A stretch of DNA of 64,000 nucleotides from an uncultured Victivallales bacterium (GCA_944390735.1 CALXRL010000074.1:62001-126000); one strand, 5' to 3'. Positions 9,851 through 18,718 are shown, counted from the stretch's first letter. The notes: generated by a model not told the origin, from the letters alone. Numbers and translations: made by a program.

Positions 9851-10309
9851 TTATTCCGCTTCGATCAGAGTGATGGAGAAGTCCTTGCATTCCGGGGTCG
9901 GTGCAACGGACTGAATCTGGACCGTTTCCCCGGGAATGACCTTGGTTTCCTGCCATGTGGAGAGGATGGATTCCACCGCCATGCCGTTCTTGTCGAACCA
10001 GGTGAAACGATATTTGATTTTATAGGGGTTTTCTCCGGTCATGCCGCTCCACATCTGGTCGAAGAACCCGGTGCGGACATTGACGGCAGTCAGCTGAACG
10101 CGGAGAAGTCCGTCCGGCGTTGTACTGGTGTTCAGACCGGTGAGCTTCAGACGGTCGCGCAGCCATCCGTCTGTGACGAACCGTCGGTCGGCGATCGTGT
10201 TCGTCTGCATGGTTTTGTCCGCGTTCTCGATGGAGTTCGCGGTGTTCTGGCAGCCGAACCCGCCGAGAAGGACTCCCGCAAGCATGGCGCACAAATACAC
10301 TTTTTTCAT
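9851..10309 (-). CDS. YcfL-like lipoprotein (DUF1425 type)
   Basis: The product is 152 residues with a lipoprotein signal ending LLGGFGC. The mature protein is one small beta-rich domain: RLKLTGLNTSTTPDGLLRVQ, then YRFTWFDKNGMAVES and TWQETKVIPGETVQIQSVAP. The YRFTWFD-G pattern with a late WxxxxxxPGE is typical of YcfL/COG5633. The start at 10309 was chosen because MKKVYLCAML gives a proper signal peptide and GGAG lies just upstream; a longer in-frame start would spoil the signal. It follows the COG3014-like gene by ten bases and precedes the first LpoB-like gene. YcfL has no established biochemical function. Confidence 0.8.
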   Translation of the reverse strand: MKKVYLCAMLAGVLLGGFGCQNTANSIENADKTMQTNTIADRRFVTDGWLRDRLKLTGLNTSTTPDGLLRVQLTAVNVRTGFFDQMWSGMTGENPYKIKYRFTWFDKNGMAVESILSTWQETKVIPGETVQIQSVAPTPECKDFSITLIEAE

Positions 10310-10319
10310 ATGGCATCTC

Positions 10320-11933
10320 CTATTTTGAGTTGATTCCGAAAACCTGATATGAGAGCACCCGGTCGCTCGGGGCATTCACATAGACGATTGCCGAACGGCT
10401 GTCTGCCGGCAGTTCAATGGTCCGGGGATTGCGTCCGTCCGGAGCGATTGTGATCTTGTGGTCGGCCGGCATCGGGAACTGCGTCAGCTGGAACTCCTTG
10501 GGGAGAATTTCCCAGCTGCGGGTGTCCGCCGTGTTGAAGGCCGCCCGGTAGACGACGGATCCCAGATATACCGCTCCGCCCGCAAGCACGTTCTGGCGTG
10601 CAACGGCGATGGTCGCCGCGTAGCTGCCACCCTCCTTGATCGCCGTGCTCAGAATGATGCGCGTAATCATCGCAGGAAGACGCTGATTGTATTCCTGGGA
10701 GAGAATGCCGTCCATATCGGCAATGATGGCGGTGTCGTACTGCTTGCCGCCCGCGGTGACCTGAAGGGTTTTCCACGGCGCCGGATAGTATTCGCAGACC
10801 GGCCATGCGACCATGATCGGGAAATAGATCGCGATCTGCCGGAAGGCGGCGCTGCGGCCGTTGGCGAAGATCACGAACACACAGTCGCGCCCGAGCGGAA
10901 ATTCAAACGGCTTGACCTTGTTCAGCTTTTCCGGGATTTCTCGTCCGGCATCCTTCAGAACCGTCACATAGTAGCGCTGGATCATGGTGTTGCCGGGCAT
11001 TGCTTCGTAGAGTCGCTGATAGTCGATTTTTGCATTTTCGAAGTTGTCGTCGCGGATGGACCCGAGTCCCGAAAGGAAGATTGCCAGAGGATTCAGGAAG
11101 TTCCCGTAGCCGCGGTTTGCAACCCGTTTCATCTCTTCGATGCTTTCTTTGAACTCCTTGTTCTGGGCGTTCTGTTCGATGAGACTCTGCTCCTTTTTTG
11201 CCTCCTCCTGAGGATCGGCCTTTCCCGCGGATGCGTTCAGGGAGTTCTCTCCGCTTGCCGTTGTGGTGGAGGGTGCGCCGGGATCTTCCGTGGAAACGGG
11301 GGTTGTCTCTCCTTCCGTGATGGCGGAACTGGTCTGGGCGGAGGTCGAAGCGGCGGCCGCCTCTGTTTTCTGTTTCTGTTCGATTGCACGGAAGGATTTC
11401 TGTTCTTCCTCGAAGAACTTCTGATAATCCTCCATGATTTTTTTCTGTTCGTCGCGCAGACGGCGGATCTGGGCGCGGAAGGAGTCCTCCTTCCCGATGC
11501 CGAGGTAGTTGAGCGACTGATAGACCGCAAGAAGAATTCTGTCCCGGCAGAAGCCGCGATAGGGGAGCGCGTTCAGATTCGTGACCGCCATGGCGCCTTC
11601 GGCGGCCGCGTCGCGCATGCTGATGATGGCGCGGTCGTCATATTCGGTAATCAGATTTTCGGCGGTTCGGAAGTGGCTGCGGCTCTTTTCGAAATCCCCG
11701 AGCTGGAAATAGATGGCACCGGCTTCCAGCTGCCACATGACTTCATCGCCGGTATCTTTTGTGGATTCCAGTTTGTCCGTGATTTCTTTCAGAACCTGTG
11801 TGTTGTTGCCTGCGAGATAATCCTCCATCATCGGAGCTTTCTGCCGATGGGAGTTGATGATGCTGGAGCAGCCGGAAAATGTGAAGATCGCGGCTGCACC
11901 GGCAAGCAGCAGCGGGAAAAATTTTGTTTTCAT
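10320..11933 (-). CDS. COG3014-like TPR lipoprotein
   Basis: The 537-residue protein carries a lipoprotein signal (lipobox TFSGC) and then TPR-like helices, for example WQLEAGAIYFQLGDFEKSRSHF and FENAKIDYQRLYEAMPGN. A Ser/Thr/Ala/Glu-rich spacer around residues 185-260 interrupts the helical part. The C-terminal half is beta-rich and contains a hydrophobic stretch around IAIYFPIMVAWPVCEYY and YAATIAVARQNVLAGGAVYLG. Length, architecture and its place directly before ycfL-like and lpoB-like genes match the uncharacterised COG3014 family, which is found with COG3417 and COG5633 in several Proteobacteria. A scaffold role for the other lipoproteins is a guess. Confidence 0.78.
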   Translation of the reverse strand: MKTKFFPLLLAGAAAIFTFSGCSSIINSHRQKAPMMEDYLAGNNTQVLKEITDKLESTKDTGDEVMWQLEAGAIYFQLGDFEKSRSHFRTAENLITEYDDRAIISMRDAAAEGAMAVTNLNALPYRGFCRDRILLAVYQSLNYLGIGKEDSFRAQIRRLRDEQKKIMEDYQKFFEEEQKSFRAIEQKQKTEAAAASTSAQTSSAITEGETTPVSTEDPGAPSTTTASGENSLNASAGKADPQEEAKKEQSLIEQNAQNKEFKESIEEMKRVANRGYGNFLNPLAIFLSGLGSIRDDNFENAKIDYQRLYEAMPGNTMIQRYYVTVLKDAGREIPEKLNKVKPFEFPLGRDCVFVIFANGRSAAFRQIAIYFPIMVAWPVCEYYPAPWKTLQVTAGGKQYDTAIIADMDGILSQEYNQRLPAMITRIILSTAIKEGGSYAATIAVARQNVLAGGAVYLGSVVYRAAFNTADTRSWEILPKEFQLTQFPMPADHKITIAPDGRNPRTIELPADSRSAIVYVNAPSDRVLSYQVFGINSK

Positions 11934-11979
11934 AACAAGGATCCGTATTGCTTGATGATGTCCTGAAGCGGGAAAGGAA

Positions 11980-12008
11980 CCGGGATGCCGGAAAAAAGGG
12001 CATCCCGG
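11980..12008 (-). repeat. Stem-loop inside the lipoprotein operon
   Basis: Ten-base perfect arms (11980-11989 and 11999-12008) with a nine-base A-rich loop lie between the CsgG-like and COG3014-like genes. On the minus strand the stem is followed by TTCCTTTCCC, a weak U-tract. It could reduce read-through from the CsgG-like genes into the lipoproteins or stabilise the upstream message. Confidence 0.5.
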
Positions 12009-12015
12009 GGAGACA

Positions 12016-13011
12016 TTATTTCAGTTTCTGCGTGACTTTTTTGCAGACGGCGGGCAGCGCCTGATCAATCAGGTACTGACCGTAGTCGCGGGCTGTCCAG
12101 TCATCCGTATCTTCGTCGAGGTCGTCGAAATTGACTCGTTTGCGGAAGGGAAAACTGGCTACGACCTGTCCTGTCTGGGCGGAGATGATCCGGATATTGC
12201 CCTCAATGTTTCCGATGCACGAGACCTGAGTCCGTTTGGAGGCCTTGATATACTCTTTTTTCATGAGAATGGAATATCGGTTGATGGAGGCCTGAACCAG
12301 ATTATCCACACGGAGCAGTTTTCCGATCCGCATAAACATGGAAGGTTCCGCCTCATAGAGATTGTCGATCTTGTTCTTCTTCAGGATTTTGGCAACCGAC
12401 TGCAGATTCTGGAGGCGGATGTTGTTTTCCAGAAGATAATTTTCCAGAGAGGTGTTGAAGTTCTCCGACAGATAGGCGGGTGCGTCTTTGACACGGATGG
12501 CTAGCGTCAGGATCGCGGAGATTCCGCGTTTTTTTGCCGCGCGTCCCAGTCCCATTTCGTTGAGGATATCGGGGAGTTTGTCGGCGAGTTCGTCGAGAGA
12601 GTTCACGGTTTCGGTGGTTCTTGTGTCAGAATCGATCTCGCCGGTGGAGACATCCAGAAGCATGAAGGAGACATTGAGTCTGGAACCGAATTTGCTGACG
12701 GTCGGCAGAAAAATGTACTTGACCGTCTTGATCTGTCCGAGTTTGGCTTTCTGAGTGGAATTCAGATTGACGAGATCGGAACTGGTTGTGAAGCCGATTT
12801 CGGTCATCATGGATTTGATGGCGGAGCGGGAGATGAGTTCGTATCCGCCGTCGACGGAGCTTTCGAGCATGGACCAGAGCGCTTCGATCTCCTGCGGTTT
12901 CATTCCGCCTTTTGCGACGGGTTCGACCACCGCCAGTTTATCTGCTCCGAAGAGGCTCGAGGCAAGAACAAAAAGAAAAAGGAACGAGAGAAGGTGTTTT
13001 TTCATTTTCAT
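12016..13011 (-). CDS. Exported CsgG-like protein
   Basis: The 331-residue protein has a cleavable-looking signal peptide (hydrophobic run ending SSLFGA) rather than a lipobox. It begins DKLAVVEPVAKGG, has a YELISRSAIKSMMTEIGF segment and VKYIFLPTVSKFGSRLNVSFMLLD. That series of strands and helices is the CsgG/TolB-N-like fold: name strand, 'error-prone helix', then 'a-d-x-l-v-x-g' strand. A second related half follows from about residue 165 (ILTLAIRVKDAPAYLS to IISAQTGQVVASFPF), so the protein looks like a tandem duplication of the fold. It lies four bases after the PEGA-domain protein. Function is unknown; CsgG itself forms a curli secretion channel, but no curli genes are nearby. Confidence 0.75.
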   Translation of the reverse strand: MKMKKHLLSFLFLFVLASSLFGADKLAVVEPVAKGGMKPQEIEALWSMLESSVDGGYELISRSAIKSMMTEIGFTTSSDLVNLNSTQKAKLGQIKTVKYIFLPTVSKFGSRLNVSFMLLDVSTGEIDSDTRTTETVNSLDELADKLPDILNEMGLGRAAKKRGISAILTLAIRVKDAPAYLSENFNTSLENYLLENNIRLQNLQSVAKILKKNKIDNLYEAEPSMFMRIGKLLRVDNLVQASINRYSILMKKEYIKASKRTQVSCIGNIEGNIRIISAQTGQVVASFPFRKRVNFDDLDEDTDDWTARDYGQYLIDQALPAVCKKVTQKLK

Positions 13012-13015
13012 CTCC

Positions 13016-14140
13016 TTATTTTGCCAGTTTGGAAGTGATGACGGCGTCGCCGGTCACCTGAATGTCAAACGAGTTGGATTTGTATCCGTCCGCCTTGATT
13101 TCCATGCGGTGTTTGCCCGCAGGAACGGAGAAGGTTCCCCCTCCGTTGCCGACGCGGACTCCGTCAATGAAAATTTCCGCGGAGGATGGTTTGAAGAGAA
13201 ATCCTCCGGTGGGATTCACCGTGACCTTGTACGGCATGGGGGTGACGGAAAGTTTGTTTTTGCGTCCGGGCTTTGTGATGTCCGCGAGTTCTTCGGCGGC
13301 CTGTTCCAGCGCGGAGGTCATGAGATTCTGGAAGATGTTGTTGTCGAACTGCGTGCCGCTGACGGGCCGCTGCTCCCGGTAGCTGCCGGTGTAGACGTTG
13401 CTGTATACGGTGCGCTGCTGAACCAGATCCACCACTTTGAGGATCACGTCAAGCTGATAGTTGGTCGTCTTTGTTTCGATGCCGTATCCTTTGAAGGAGT
13501 TGACCTTTGTGCGCAGATCGGAAACGGTTCCGTAAATGAGATGGGTGGCTCCGGTTTTCTGAGCGAGTTTCAGAAGGGCGTCTCTGGGGAAATCGGGTTC
13601 CTTCTGAAGCTGGGTCATGGCCGACTGGACGAGGGAGGAATCGACGATCTGGAAAAGATCGTTCTTTCTTCCGAGATAAGCGGAGAGATATTCGGCACCG
13701 AGGACCATGGGGCGGGATTCCCCTTTAACAACGGTCTGATAGAGATTCTTCGCCTTTTCCCAGTTGCGCTGATTGTCAACGATTTGTCCTTCCCGGTTCG
13801 CCTGATTGGTGCGAGTGTTGTCCCAGGAGTCGATCATGCGGACGAAGCCCTGCATGATGCTGTTGATGGATTTCCGGTCGGAGCTGTTGAGGGTTTCCTG
13901 CGCGGGAATTTGAATGGGTTTGTTCTGATAGTCCAGAAATTTCTGGCCCTTGATCTCCGCGGAGGAGAAATCGAGCACGGCAACCTTGAGGGGGGACCAG
14001 ACTTTTTTCTCCTGGGTCTGGACCTTCCGGGTTGTGATTTTCGTGGTTGTGGTGATCTCTTCCGTGGTTGTCGTGGTGGACTCCTCCGCCGCGAGAGCCG
14101 TGACGGTGAGCGCCAGCAAAGGAATGAGAAGCTTTTTCAT
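13016..14140 (-). CDS. Exported CsgG-like protein with C-terminal PEGA domain
   Basis: This 374-residue protein begins with a signal peptide (ending TALAAEE) and a Thr/Glu-rich linker. A CsgG-like domain follows: PLKVAVLDFSSAEIKG, FQIVDSSLVQSAMTQ, ATHLIYGTVSDLRTK and LDVILKVVDLVQQRTVYSN, which together are the diagnostic strand order. The last 70 residues are a PEGA domain (SSAEIFIDGVRVGNG, then VPAGKHRMEIKADGYK), a small beta-domain common in surface proteins of Planctomycetes, Verrucomicrobia and Lentisphaerae. It is the first gene of the run and is preceded by a candidate promoter at 14279-14306. It probably acts in the periplasm or at the outer membrane. Confidence 0.82.
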   Translation of the reverse strand: MKKLLIPLLALTVTALAAEESTTTTTEEITTTTKITTRKVQTQEKKVWSPLKVAVLDFSSAEIKGQKFLDYQNKPIQIPAQETLNSSDRKSINSIMQGFVRMIDSWDNTRTNQANREGQIVDNQRNWEKAKNLYQTVVKGESRPMVLGAEYLSAYLGRKNDLFQIVDSSLVQSAMTQLQKEPDFPRDALLKLAQKTGATHLIYGTVSDLRTKVNSFKGYGIETKTTNYQLDVILKVVDLVQQRTVYSNVYTGSYREQRPVSGTQFDNNIFQNLMTSALEQAAEELADITKPGRKNKLSVTPMPYKVTVNPTGGFLFKPSSAEIFIDGVRVGNGGGTFSVPAGKHRMEIKADGYKSNSFDIQVTGDAVITSKLAK

Positions 14141-14278
14141 GAACAGTCTCCCTTGTTGTGTTTCGCGGATCCGGTCGGATGTTCCGGGTCGAATCCGGAG
14201 AAACGTCTTAAGTAATCAATCCGATGTACAACTATAATGGCGGATATCGCGGCGGAATCTGTCATCGGATGTTATGAA

Positions 14279-14306
14279 AAAATAATTTTTCTTCTCCGGA
14301 TTTCAA
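14279..14306 (-). promoter_or_regulatory. Candidate promoter of the lipoprotein operon
   Basis: On the minus strand, TTGAAA (14301-14306) and TATTTT (14279-14284) are separated by 16 bases, inside an AT-rich segment. It would leave a 5' leader of about 130 bases before the PEGA-protein gene. A second hexamer, TATAGT, occurs closer to the gene but lacks a good -35 partner. Confidence 0.4.
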
Positions 14307-14451
14307 GAGAAAAAAATGGTTTTATGGGAAAATATTCTTTCCCGGCAGGAGCGGAAGAAGGGGGGCATGCCGGGGGAAAAGAGAATTCGAGGGGGGTGCC
14401 GTTCCTTTTGCGCGGAGAAAGGGGAATGCGGGGAGGATGGGATTTCCCGAT

Positions 14452-14479
14452 TTGTATTTTTCTCTTCCGGGAGTATGTT
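14452..14479 (+). promoter_or_regulatory. Candidate promoter of the YggL-like gene
   Basis: TTGTAT (14452-14457), a 16-base spacer, then TATGTT (14474-14479). Transcription would begin about 40 bases before the ATG at 14524. The remainder of the 14141-14523 spacer holds the divergent promoter of the lipoprotein operon and G-rich tracts (14350-14440) without an evident gene. Confidence 0.45.
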
Positions 14480-14523
14480 ATGAGCGGTTTTCGGAACAGT
14501 CACTTAAAGCATGGAGAATAGCG

Positions 14524-14898
14524 ATGAAAAAGAGAATCCGCAAGAAGAAATGTATAGGAGAATTCAAGGAGCTGGCGTTTCCCCTGAAGGCCGGGTTTCA
14601 CGCGATGACGGCGGAGGCCGCGGACGAGTTCCTTGCACGGATCCTTGAAAAGGCCGCGTCGCTCGATTTGGTCTGCGGGGGGACGTTTGAACTGGATCAT
14701 CTGGATTTTTACGTTGTAACCGGCCGTGTGAATACGAACAATGAGGAGCGCAAAGAGACGTTTGTCGCATATTTGAAGGATTCTCCCGGAGTGGAATCCG
14801 TGGATGCCGGAGCGTTTGTGGACGCCTGGTACACGCCTATTGAGGAGGAATGCGACTGCGGCTGCGGGGAACATCATCACGAGCACAAAGCCGAGTAA
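14524..14898 (+). CDS. YggL-like (DUF469) protein with a metal-binding-like tail
   Basis: The 124-residue protein matches the E. coli YggL family in its opening (KKRIRKKKCIGEFKELAF) and its close (FVDAWY). YggL is reported as a 50S-associated protein. What is different is the last 16 residues, EECDCGCGEHHHEHKAE, a cluster of three Cys and four His not found in E. coli YggL. It looks like a metal-binding or metal-sensing appendage. The start was chosen at MKKRIRKK, which fits the family and has GGAG eight bases upstream. It is a single-gene unit, bounded by the promoter at 14452-14479 and the terminator at 14928-14957. Confidence 0.82.
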   Translation: MKKRIRKKKCIGEFKELAFPLKAGFHAMTAEAADEFLARILEKAASLDLVCGGTFELDHLDFYVVTGRVNTNNEERKETFVAYLKDSPGVESVDAGAFVDAWYTPIEEECDCGCGEHHHEHKAE

Positions 14899-14927
14899 GT
14901 CCGCTTTTCCGGACGATGGTTGGAAGA

Positions 14928-14957
14928 GCCTCCGTTTTCCGCGGAGGCTTTTTTTCT
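14928..14957 (+). terminator. Intrinsic terminator of the YggL-like gene
   Basis: A seven-base GC-rich stem (GCCTCCG at 14928-14934, CGGAGGC at 14942-14948), a seven-base loop and an immediate run of seven Ts. Confidence 0.85.
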
Positions 14958-14984
14958 TCTTTTCATTTCCCGTGGAACCTTCTC

Positions 14985-15013
14985 TTGACTTTTGGTGTCA
15001 TGCGCTATATAAT
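14985..15013 (+). promoter_or_regulatory. Strong sigma-70-like promoter of the Ser/Thr kinase gene
   Basis: TTGACT (14985-14990), exactly 17 bases, then a perfect TATAAT (15008-15013). It lies about 45 bases upstream of the kinase start. Confidence 0.8.
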
Positions 15014-15059
15014 ATAAGATGAGTTTTTCTTTCAAATTCAAACAGGAGCTGTGATTCAA

Positions 15060-17579
15060 ATGCGTTTTCAATGTCCGGAATGTCACGAGATCGTCTCGGT
15101 GGATAATGCCGCGCTCGGAAGCAATGTGCAGTGCGGCCATTGTCAGAAAATCGTTCCGGCTCCCGCTTCCCGGACCTCTCCGGGGGCGGTGATTGCGGAT
15201 TTCATCATCATCCGGGAACTCGGCCGGGGAGGAATGGGGATTGTCTATCTTTCGCATCAGATTTCCCTGGATCGTTCCGCTGCGCTGAAGGTCCTGTCGG
15301 AAACGTATGCGAACAATACGGAATTTGTGGTCGGCTTCATCAAGGAGGCGCGTGCGGCGGCGAAACTGAATCATCCGCATATTGTGCAGGCCTATGCCGT
15401 CGGGGAGGACGAGGGACTTTATTATTTCGCCATGGAGAATGTCGACGGCAAGACCATGAAAGAGGTTCTTGCGGAAAAGAAGATCATTCCCGTGGAGGAG
15501 GCCACGCAGATCATTCAGCAGATCGCCGAGGCTCTGGACTACGCATGGAAGGAGCAGCGGCTCGTCCATCGTGACATCAAGCCGGACAACATCATGCTGA
15601 CCAATAACGGCAAGGCGAAACTCGCGGATCTTGGTCTTGCGCGCGTCGCCGGCGACAAGGAGGAAAAAGAGGACAGCGACGAGGTGATGGGAACTCCCCA
15701 GTACATCAGTCCGGAGGCCCTTCTCGGAGAGCCGATGGACATCCGCAGCGACATTTACAGCCTCGGCGCCACCTACTACCAGTTTGTCACGGGGCAGTTC
15801 CCCTTCAACGGCGATTCCGCCTCCGAGATTGCCAGAAAACACATTACCGATCCTCTGACTCCGCCGGACCAGGTGAATCCCGCGGTTCCCCGGAATGTCT
15901 CCGAAGTCATCATGAAAATGATGGAGAAGGATCCGAATAAACGCTATCAGGATGGGGAATCCCTGGTGGAGGAGCTGCGGAACATCCGGAAGAACCGGGC
16001 GGTGTCCGGGAAGGTTCCGCGCCTGAAGATCCCCACGACAAGTTCGGTTTCCCTTCAGAAACTTGCCGGGTTGACGCCCGGGGAGGTTGCGGCAAAGACG
16101 CCGGTGCTGAAGATGCCGGGGGCATCCGCGGCGGCTCCGTCGCCTGCGCCTGCTGCGGCGCCGTCGCCCGCGCCGTCTGCGGAAAGTGCTCCGGGGGGAG
16201 GGGGAGGAGCGAAGCCGGCGGGTGCGCCGTCGCTTAAAATGCCCTCCAAGCCGAAGCCGCCTGAGCCGCCCAAGGAGGAGCCGAAACCCGTCTCCACCGA
16301 AACCAAAAACGGCGGTCTCGGGAAGAACAAGGACTCCAAAGTCTCCAAGCAGGTGCGGAAGATGAAGGAGCAGCGGGAGAAGCAGGCCACGAAAAAAGTG
16401 GTCGGTTCCGCACTTCTTGCCGTGGTGCTGATCGCGGCAATCGGCATTGGCGCCTGGGTGGCGTTCGGCAATGGAAAGGAAGCGTTGACGGGAATGTTCA
16501 GCCGGGTTCATCAGAAAGTCGCCCGGACTGTGGAGGAGGCGCAGGAACCCGCCAGCACTCCATTGACCATGAAGGCAGATGAGATTCTCGCGTTCGCCGC
16601 AAACGAAGGCGTTTCACCCGAGGCCGTTGTGAAAAAGTGCGAAGAGTTCTTCCGCAATTTCAAAGAGGCTCAGTATACCAGGGAAAAAGAGAAGTACGCG
16701 GAAATTCAGCAGCTCTTCGATGAGTTTGATGAGAAACTCTGTGCGCCTCAGCGCGAAATTGCCCGCGACAAGTATATCGCCCGCCTGGAAGCGGAACGGG
16801 AGGCCGCGCGCAGACGCGCCGAAGAGGCCGCCCGGCAGGCAAGAGAACAGAAGGAGCGCGAGGAACGCGAGCGGGAACGGAAACGTCTGGCGGAAATTCA
16901 GCGCAAAAAAGATGCGCAGGAACTCAATGCTCTTCGCAGTCAGATCCGTTCGGGCACGCCCCGTGCACGGGTCGGCGTGATCGACTGTTGCCGCGCCGGG
17001 GATTATGCCGGTGCCAGAAAGATTCTGGAAGAGGTCATTGCCGTTCAGAAACAGGCCGCCGGGAAACCGCAGACCTATCGGAATGAGGCCGCGCGTTATG
17101 CAAACTGGGGCAGAAAAATGCTGAACTGGCTGAATCAGGCGGAAACGTTCCGCGCCTTCCTGAAAAACGGAGGTAGTGAACTGAAACGTCCGCAGCTGGT
17201 TTACAAGGGAAAATTCGGAGCCGTTGTTTCGATTCGAGACGGCGTTATCACCGCGGATGAGGGAGGAGGAAAAACCTTTACGGTGAATCTGAACGAGCTT
17301 TCCCGGGCGCAGGCCAACGCCTTCCTTCTGCGTCTGGCCAACCGGACCGGAAAGAAACAGGCCGCCTTCCTCTATCTGATGATGCGGGGCGATTTCGAAG
17401 TCGCCGAAGAGTATGCAAAGGAGCTTGCGGCAAACGCCGATCAGAAAAAAGAGCTGAACGAAACCGCAACCGAATTCATAAGAACCAAATACAGATCCGC
17501 AAACGCGGAACAGAAAAAAGAACTCGAAAAGAAATACGGCAGACTCGGCGTTTTCAAGAAAGCCGTCGGCAGACGCTGA
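15060..17579 (+). CDS. Membrane Ser/Thr protein kinase with zinc-ribbon head and coiled-coil tail
   Basis: The 839-residue protein has four parts. Residues 1-32 are a zinc ribbon (C5, C8, C25, C28). Residues 46-305 are a PknB-type kinase with every catalytic motif: glycine loop ELGRGGMGIVY, Lys77 in AALKVL, HRD at 170-172, and DLG at 190-192. A Pro/Ala-rich linker (about 345-415) leads to one membrane helix (about 447-469). The remainder is an exported or distal part with an Arg/Glu-rich coiled coil (about 570-630) and a C-terminal helical domain. The kinase domain should be cytosolic. The start is ATG 15060; a GTG at 15051 is in frame but lies only two bases from the AGGAG site. Its substrate is unknown. 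The 27787-28947 pseudokinase has the same zinc-ribbon plus kinase layout. Confidence 0.9.
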   Translation: MRFQCPECHEIVSVDNAALGSNVQCGHCQKIVPAPASRTSPGAVIADFIIIRELGRGGMGIVYLSHQISLDRSAALKVLSETYANNTEFVVGFIKEARAAAKLNHPHIVQAYAVGEDEGLYYFAMENVDGKTMKEVLAEKKIIPVEEATQIIQQIAEALDYAWKEQRLVHRDIKPDNIMLTNNGKAKLADLGLARVAGDKEEKEDSDEVMGTPQYISPEALLGEPMDIRSDIYSLGATYYQFVTGQFPFNGDSASEIARKHITDPLTPPDQVNPAVPRNVSEVIMKMMEKDPNKRYQDGESLVEELRNIRKNRAVSGKVPRLKIPTTSSVSLQKLAGLTPGEVAAKTPVLKMPGASAAAPSPAPAAAPSPAPSAESAPGGGGGAKPAGAPSLKMPSKPKPPEPPKEEPKPVSTETKNGGLGKNKDSKVSKQVRKMKEQREKQATKKVVGSALLAVVLIAAIGIGAWVAFGNGKEALTGMFSRVHQKVARTVEEAQEPASTPLTMKADEILAFAANEGVSPEAVVKKCEEFFRNFKEAQYTREKEKYAEIQQLFDEFDEKLCAPQREIARDKYIARLEAEREAARRRAEEAARQAREQKEREERERERKRLAEIQRKKDAQELNALRSQIRSGTPRARVGVIDCCRAGDYAGARKILEEVIAVQKQAAGKPQTYRNEAARYANWGRKMLNWLNQAETFRAFLKNGGSELKRPQLVYKGKFGAVVSIRDGVITADEGGGKTFTVNLNELSRAQANAFLLRLANRTGKKQAAFLYLMMRGDFEVAEEYAKELAANADQKKELNETATEFIRTKYRSANAEQKKELEKKYGRLGVFKKAVGRR

Positions 17580-17622
17580 AAACCGGTTCTGACGAGTGCA
17601 AGCAACACCTTCAGGAGTAAAA

Positions 17623-18117
17623 ATGGAAGCAGAGAAGTGTCCGTGCTGTTCAGGCAAACTTTATTCGGAATGTTGTGAACCTGTGATTCGCGGCGTGCGC
17701 AAGGCCGCCAATCCCGAGGAGCTGATGCGCTCCCGTTACAGCGCCTATGCAAAGGCCGAAATCGAACACCTTTTCACCTCGACCGATCCCAGTCAGCGCG
17801 AGACCGTGGACCGCAATGAGATGCGCCAGTGGGCGGAACGCTCCAAATGGCTCGGGCTGGAAATCATCTCCGCGACCGGAAACAACCCCGGCGACGAGAA
17901 AGGCGAAGTGGAATTCATCGCCCGCTATACCGACAGCAACACCCCTCTGGAACATCACGAACTCGCCGAATTCCGGAAACACGACGGGGAATGGTTCTTC
18001 TATGACGGCCATCTCGTCCGCCAGAAACCCTATGTGAGAACCTCGCCCAAAATCGAGCGGAATGCGCCCTGTCCCTGCGGCAGCGGGAAAAAATATAAAA
18101 AATGCTGCGGAAGATAA
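17623..18117 (+). CDS. YchJ-like protein with two SEC-C-type zinc motifs
   Basis: The 164-residue protein has an N-terminal SEC-C motif ([13 protein letters not shown]), a YchJ-type middle domain ([22 protein letters not shown] and W-x-GLEI), and a second C-terminal SEC-C motif ([16 protein letters not shown]). SEC-C motifs bind one zinc and occur at the end of SecA, where they contact SecB and ribosomes. YchJ itself has no confirmed role. The start at ATG 17623 is preceded by AGGAG. It begins 43 bases after the kinase gene and 19 bases before the YhcH-type gene, and probably shares their transcript. Confidence 0.88.
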   Translation: MEAEKCPCCSGKLYSECCEPVIRGVRKAANPEELMRSRYSAYAKAEIEHLFTSTDPSQRETVDRNEMRQWAERSKWLGLEIISATGNNPGDEKGEVEFIARYTDSNTPLEHHELAEFRKHDGEWFFYDGHLVRQKPYVRTSPKIERNAPCPCGSGKKYKKCCGR

Positions 18118-18136
18118 CACCGCAAAGGAGGATGGC

Positions 18137-18595
18137 ATGATTCTTGACAAACTCACGCCGGAAGTAACGGTCTCCTTCAACTCCGAATTTCAGAGGGCAT
18201 TTGACGCAATCGCGGCTCTGCCCCCCGATGCTCCGCTCGGAAAGTTCCCGATCGACGGCGACGCAATTTTCGGAAATGTTATGGAATACGATGCGGATCT
18301 CCCCTCCGCCGATTCTCTGGAGGCCCATCGGGAGTATGTCGATATTCAGGCGGTCATTTCCGGTTGCGAGACCATGCTCTGGGCAAACATTGATGGTCTG
18401 GAGGTGACAACCGCCTATCAGCCGGACAAGGATGTCGAGTTCCGCAGAACTCCCGCCGAGGGCGTCGCCAGACTCGAACTCGTCCCCGGTCTCTTTGCCA
18501 TTTTTTATCCGGAGGACTGTCACTACGGAAAAATCCTGCCGGCTTCCGGAAAGCCCGGAAAAGTCAGGAAAGTGGTAGTCAAAGTCAAACTCTGA
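18137..18595 (+). CDS. YhcH/YjgK/YiaL-family protein (DUF386)
   Basis: A 152-residue single-domain cupin-like protein. The family signature is evident: an internal SLEAHREYVDIQAVISG (with H and E as probable metal ligands), then TAYQPDKDVEF, and PGLFAIFYPEDCHYGKI near the end (second metal-ligand group). Members are linked to sialic-acid and other sugar catabolism and some act on sugar anomers, but the substrate here cannot be read from the sequence. An ideal AAAGGAGG site precedes the ATG. It closes the kinase transcript before the bidirectional terminator at 18683-18718. Confidence 0.88.
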   Translation: MILDKLTPEVTVSFNSEFQRAFDAIAALPPDAPLGKFPIDGDAIFGNVMEYDADLPSADSLEAHREYVDIQAVISGCETMLWANIDGLEVTTAYQPDKDVEFRRTPAEGVARLELVPGLFAIFYPEDCHYGKILPASGKPGKVRKVVVKVKL

Positions 18596-18682
18596 CTCTG
18601 TTTGGAATCGCCCGTTTTCCCGGCGGAACGGAGACCCGTTTTCGGAGGTCGCCTTCCGCCATTTTTATTTTTTTGTGTATGG

Positions 18683-18718
18683 AAAAAAAGCGCCGGGGAA
18701 AGTGGCGCTTTCTTTTTT
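18683..18718. terminator. Bidirectional terminator between the kinase cluster and dnaX
   Basis: Stem AAAGCGCC (18687-18694) and GGCGCTTT (18704-18711) with a nine-base loop. An A-run lies on the left and a T-run on the right, so it can serve both converging transcripts. Confidence 0.8.
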
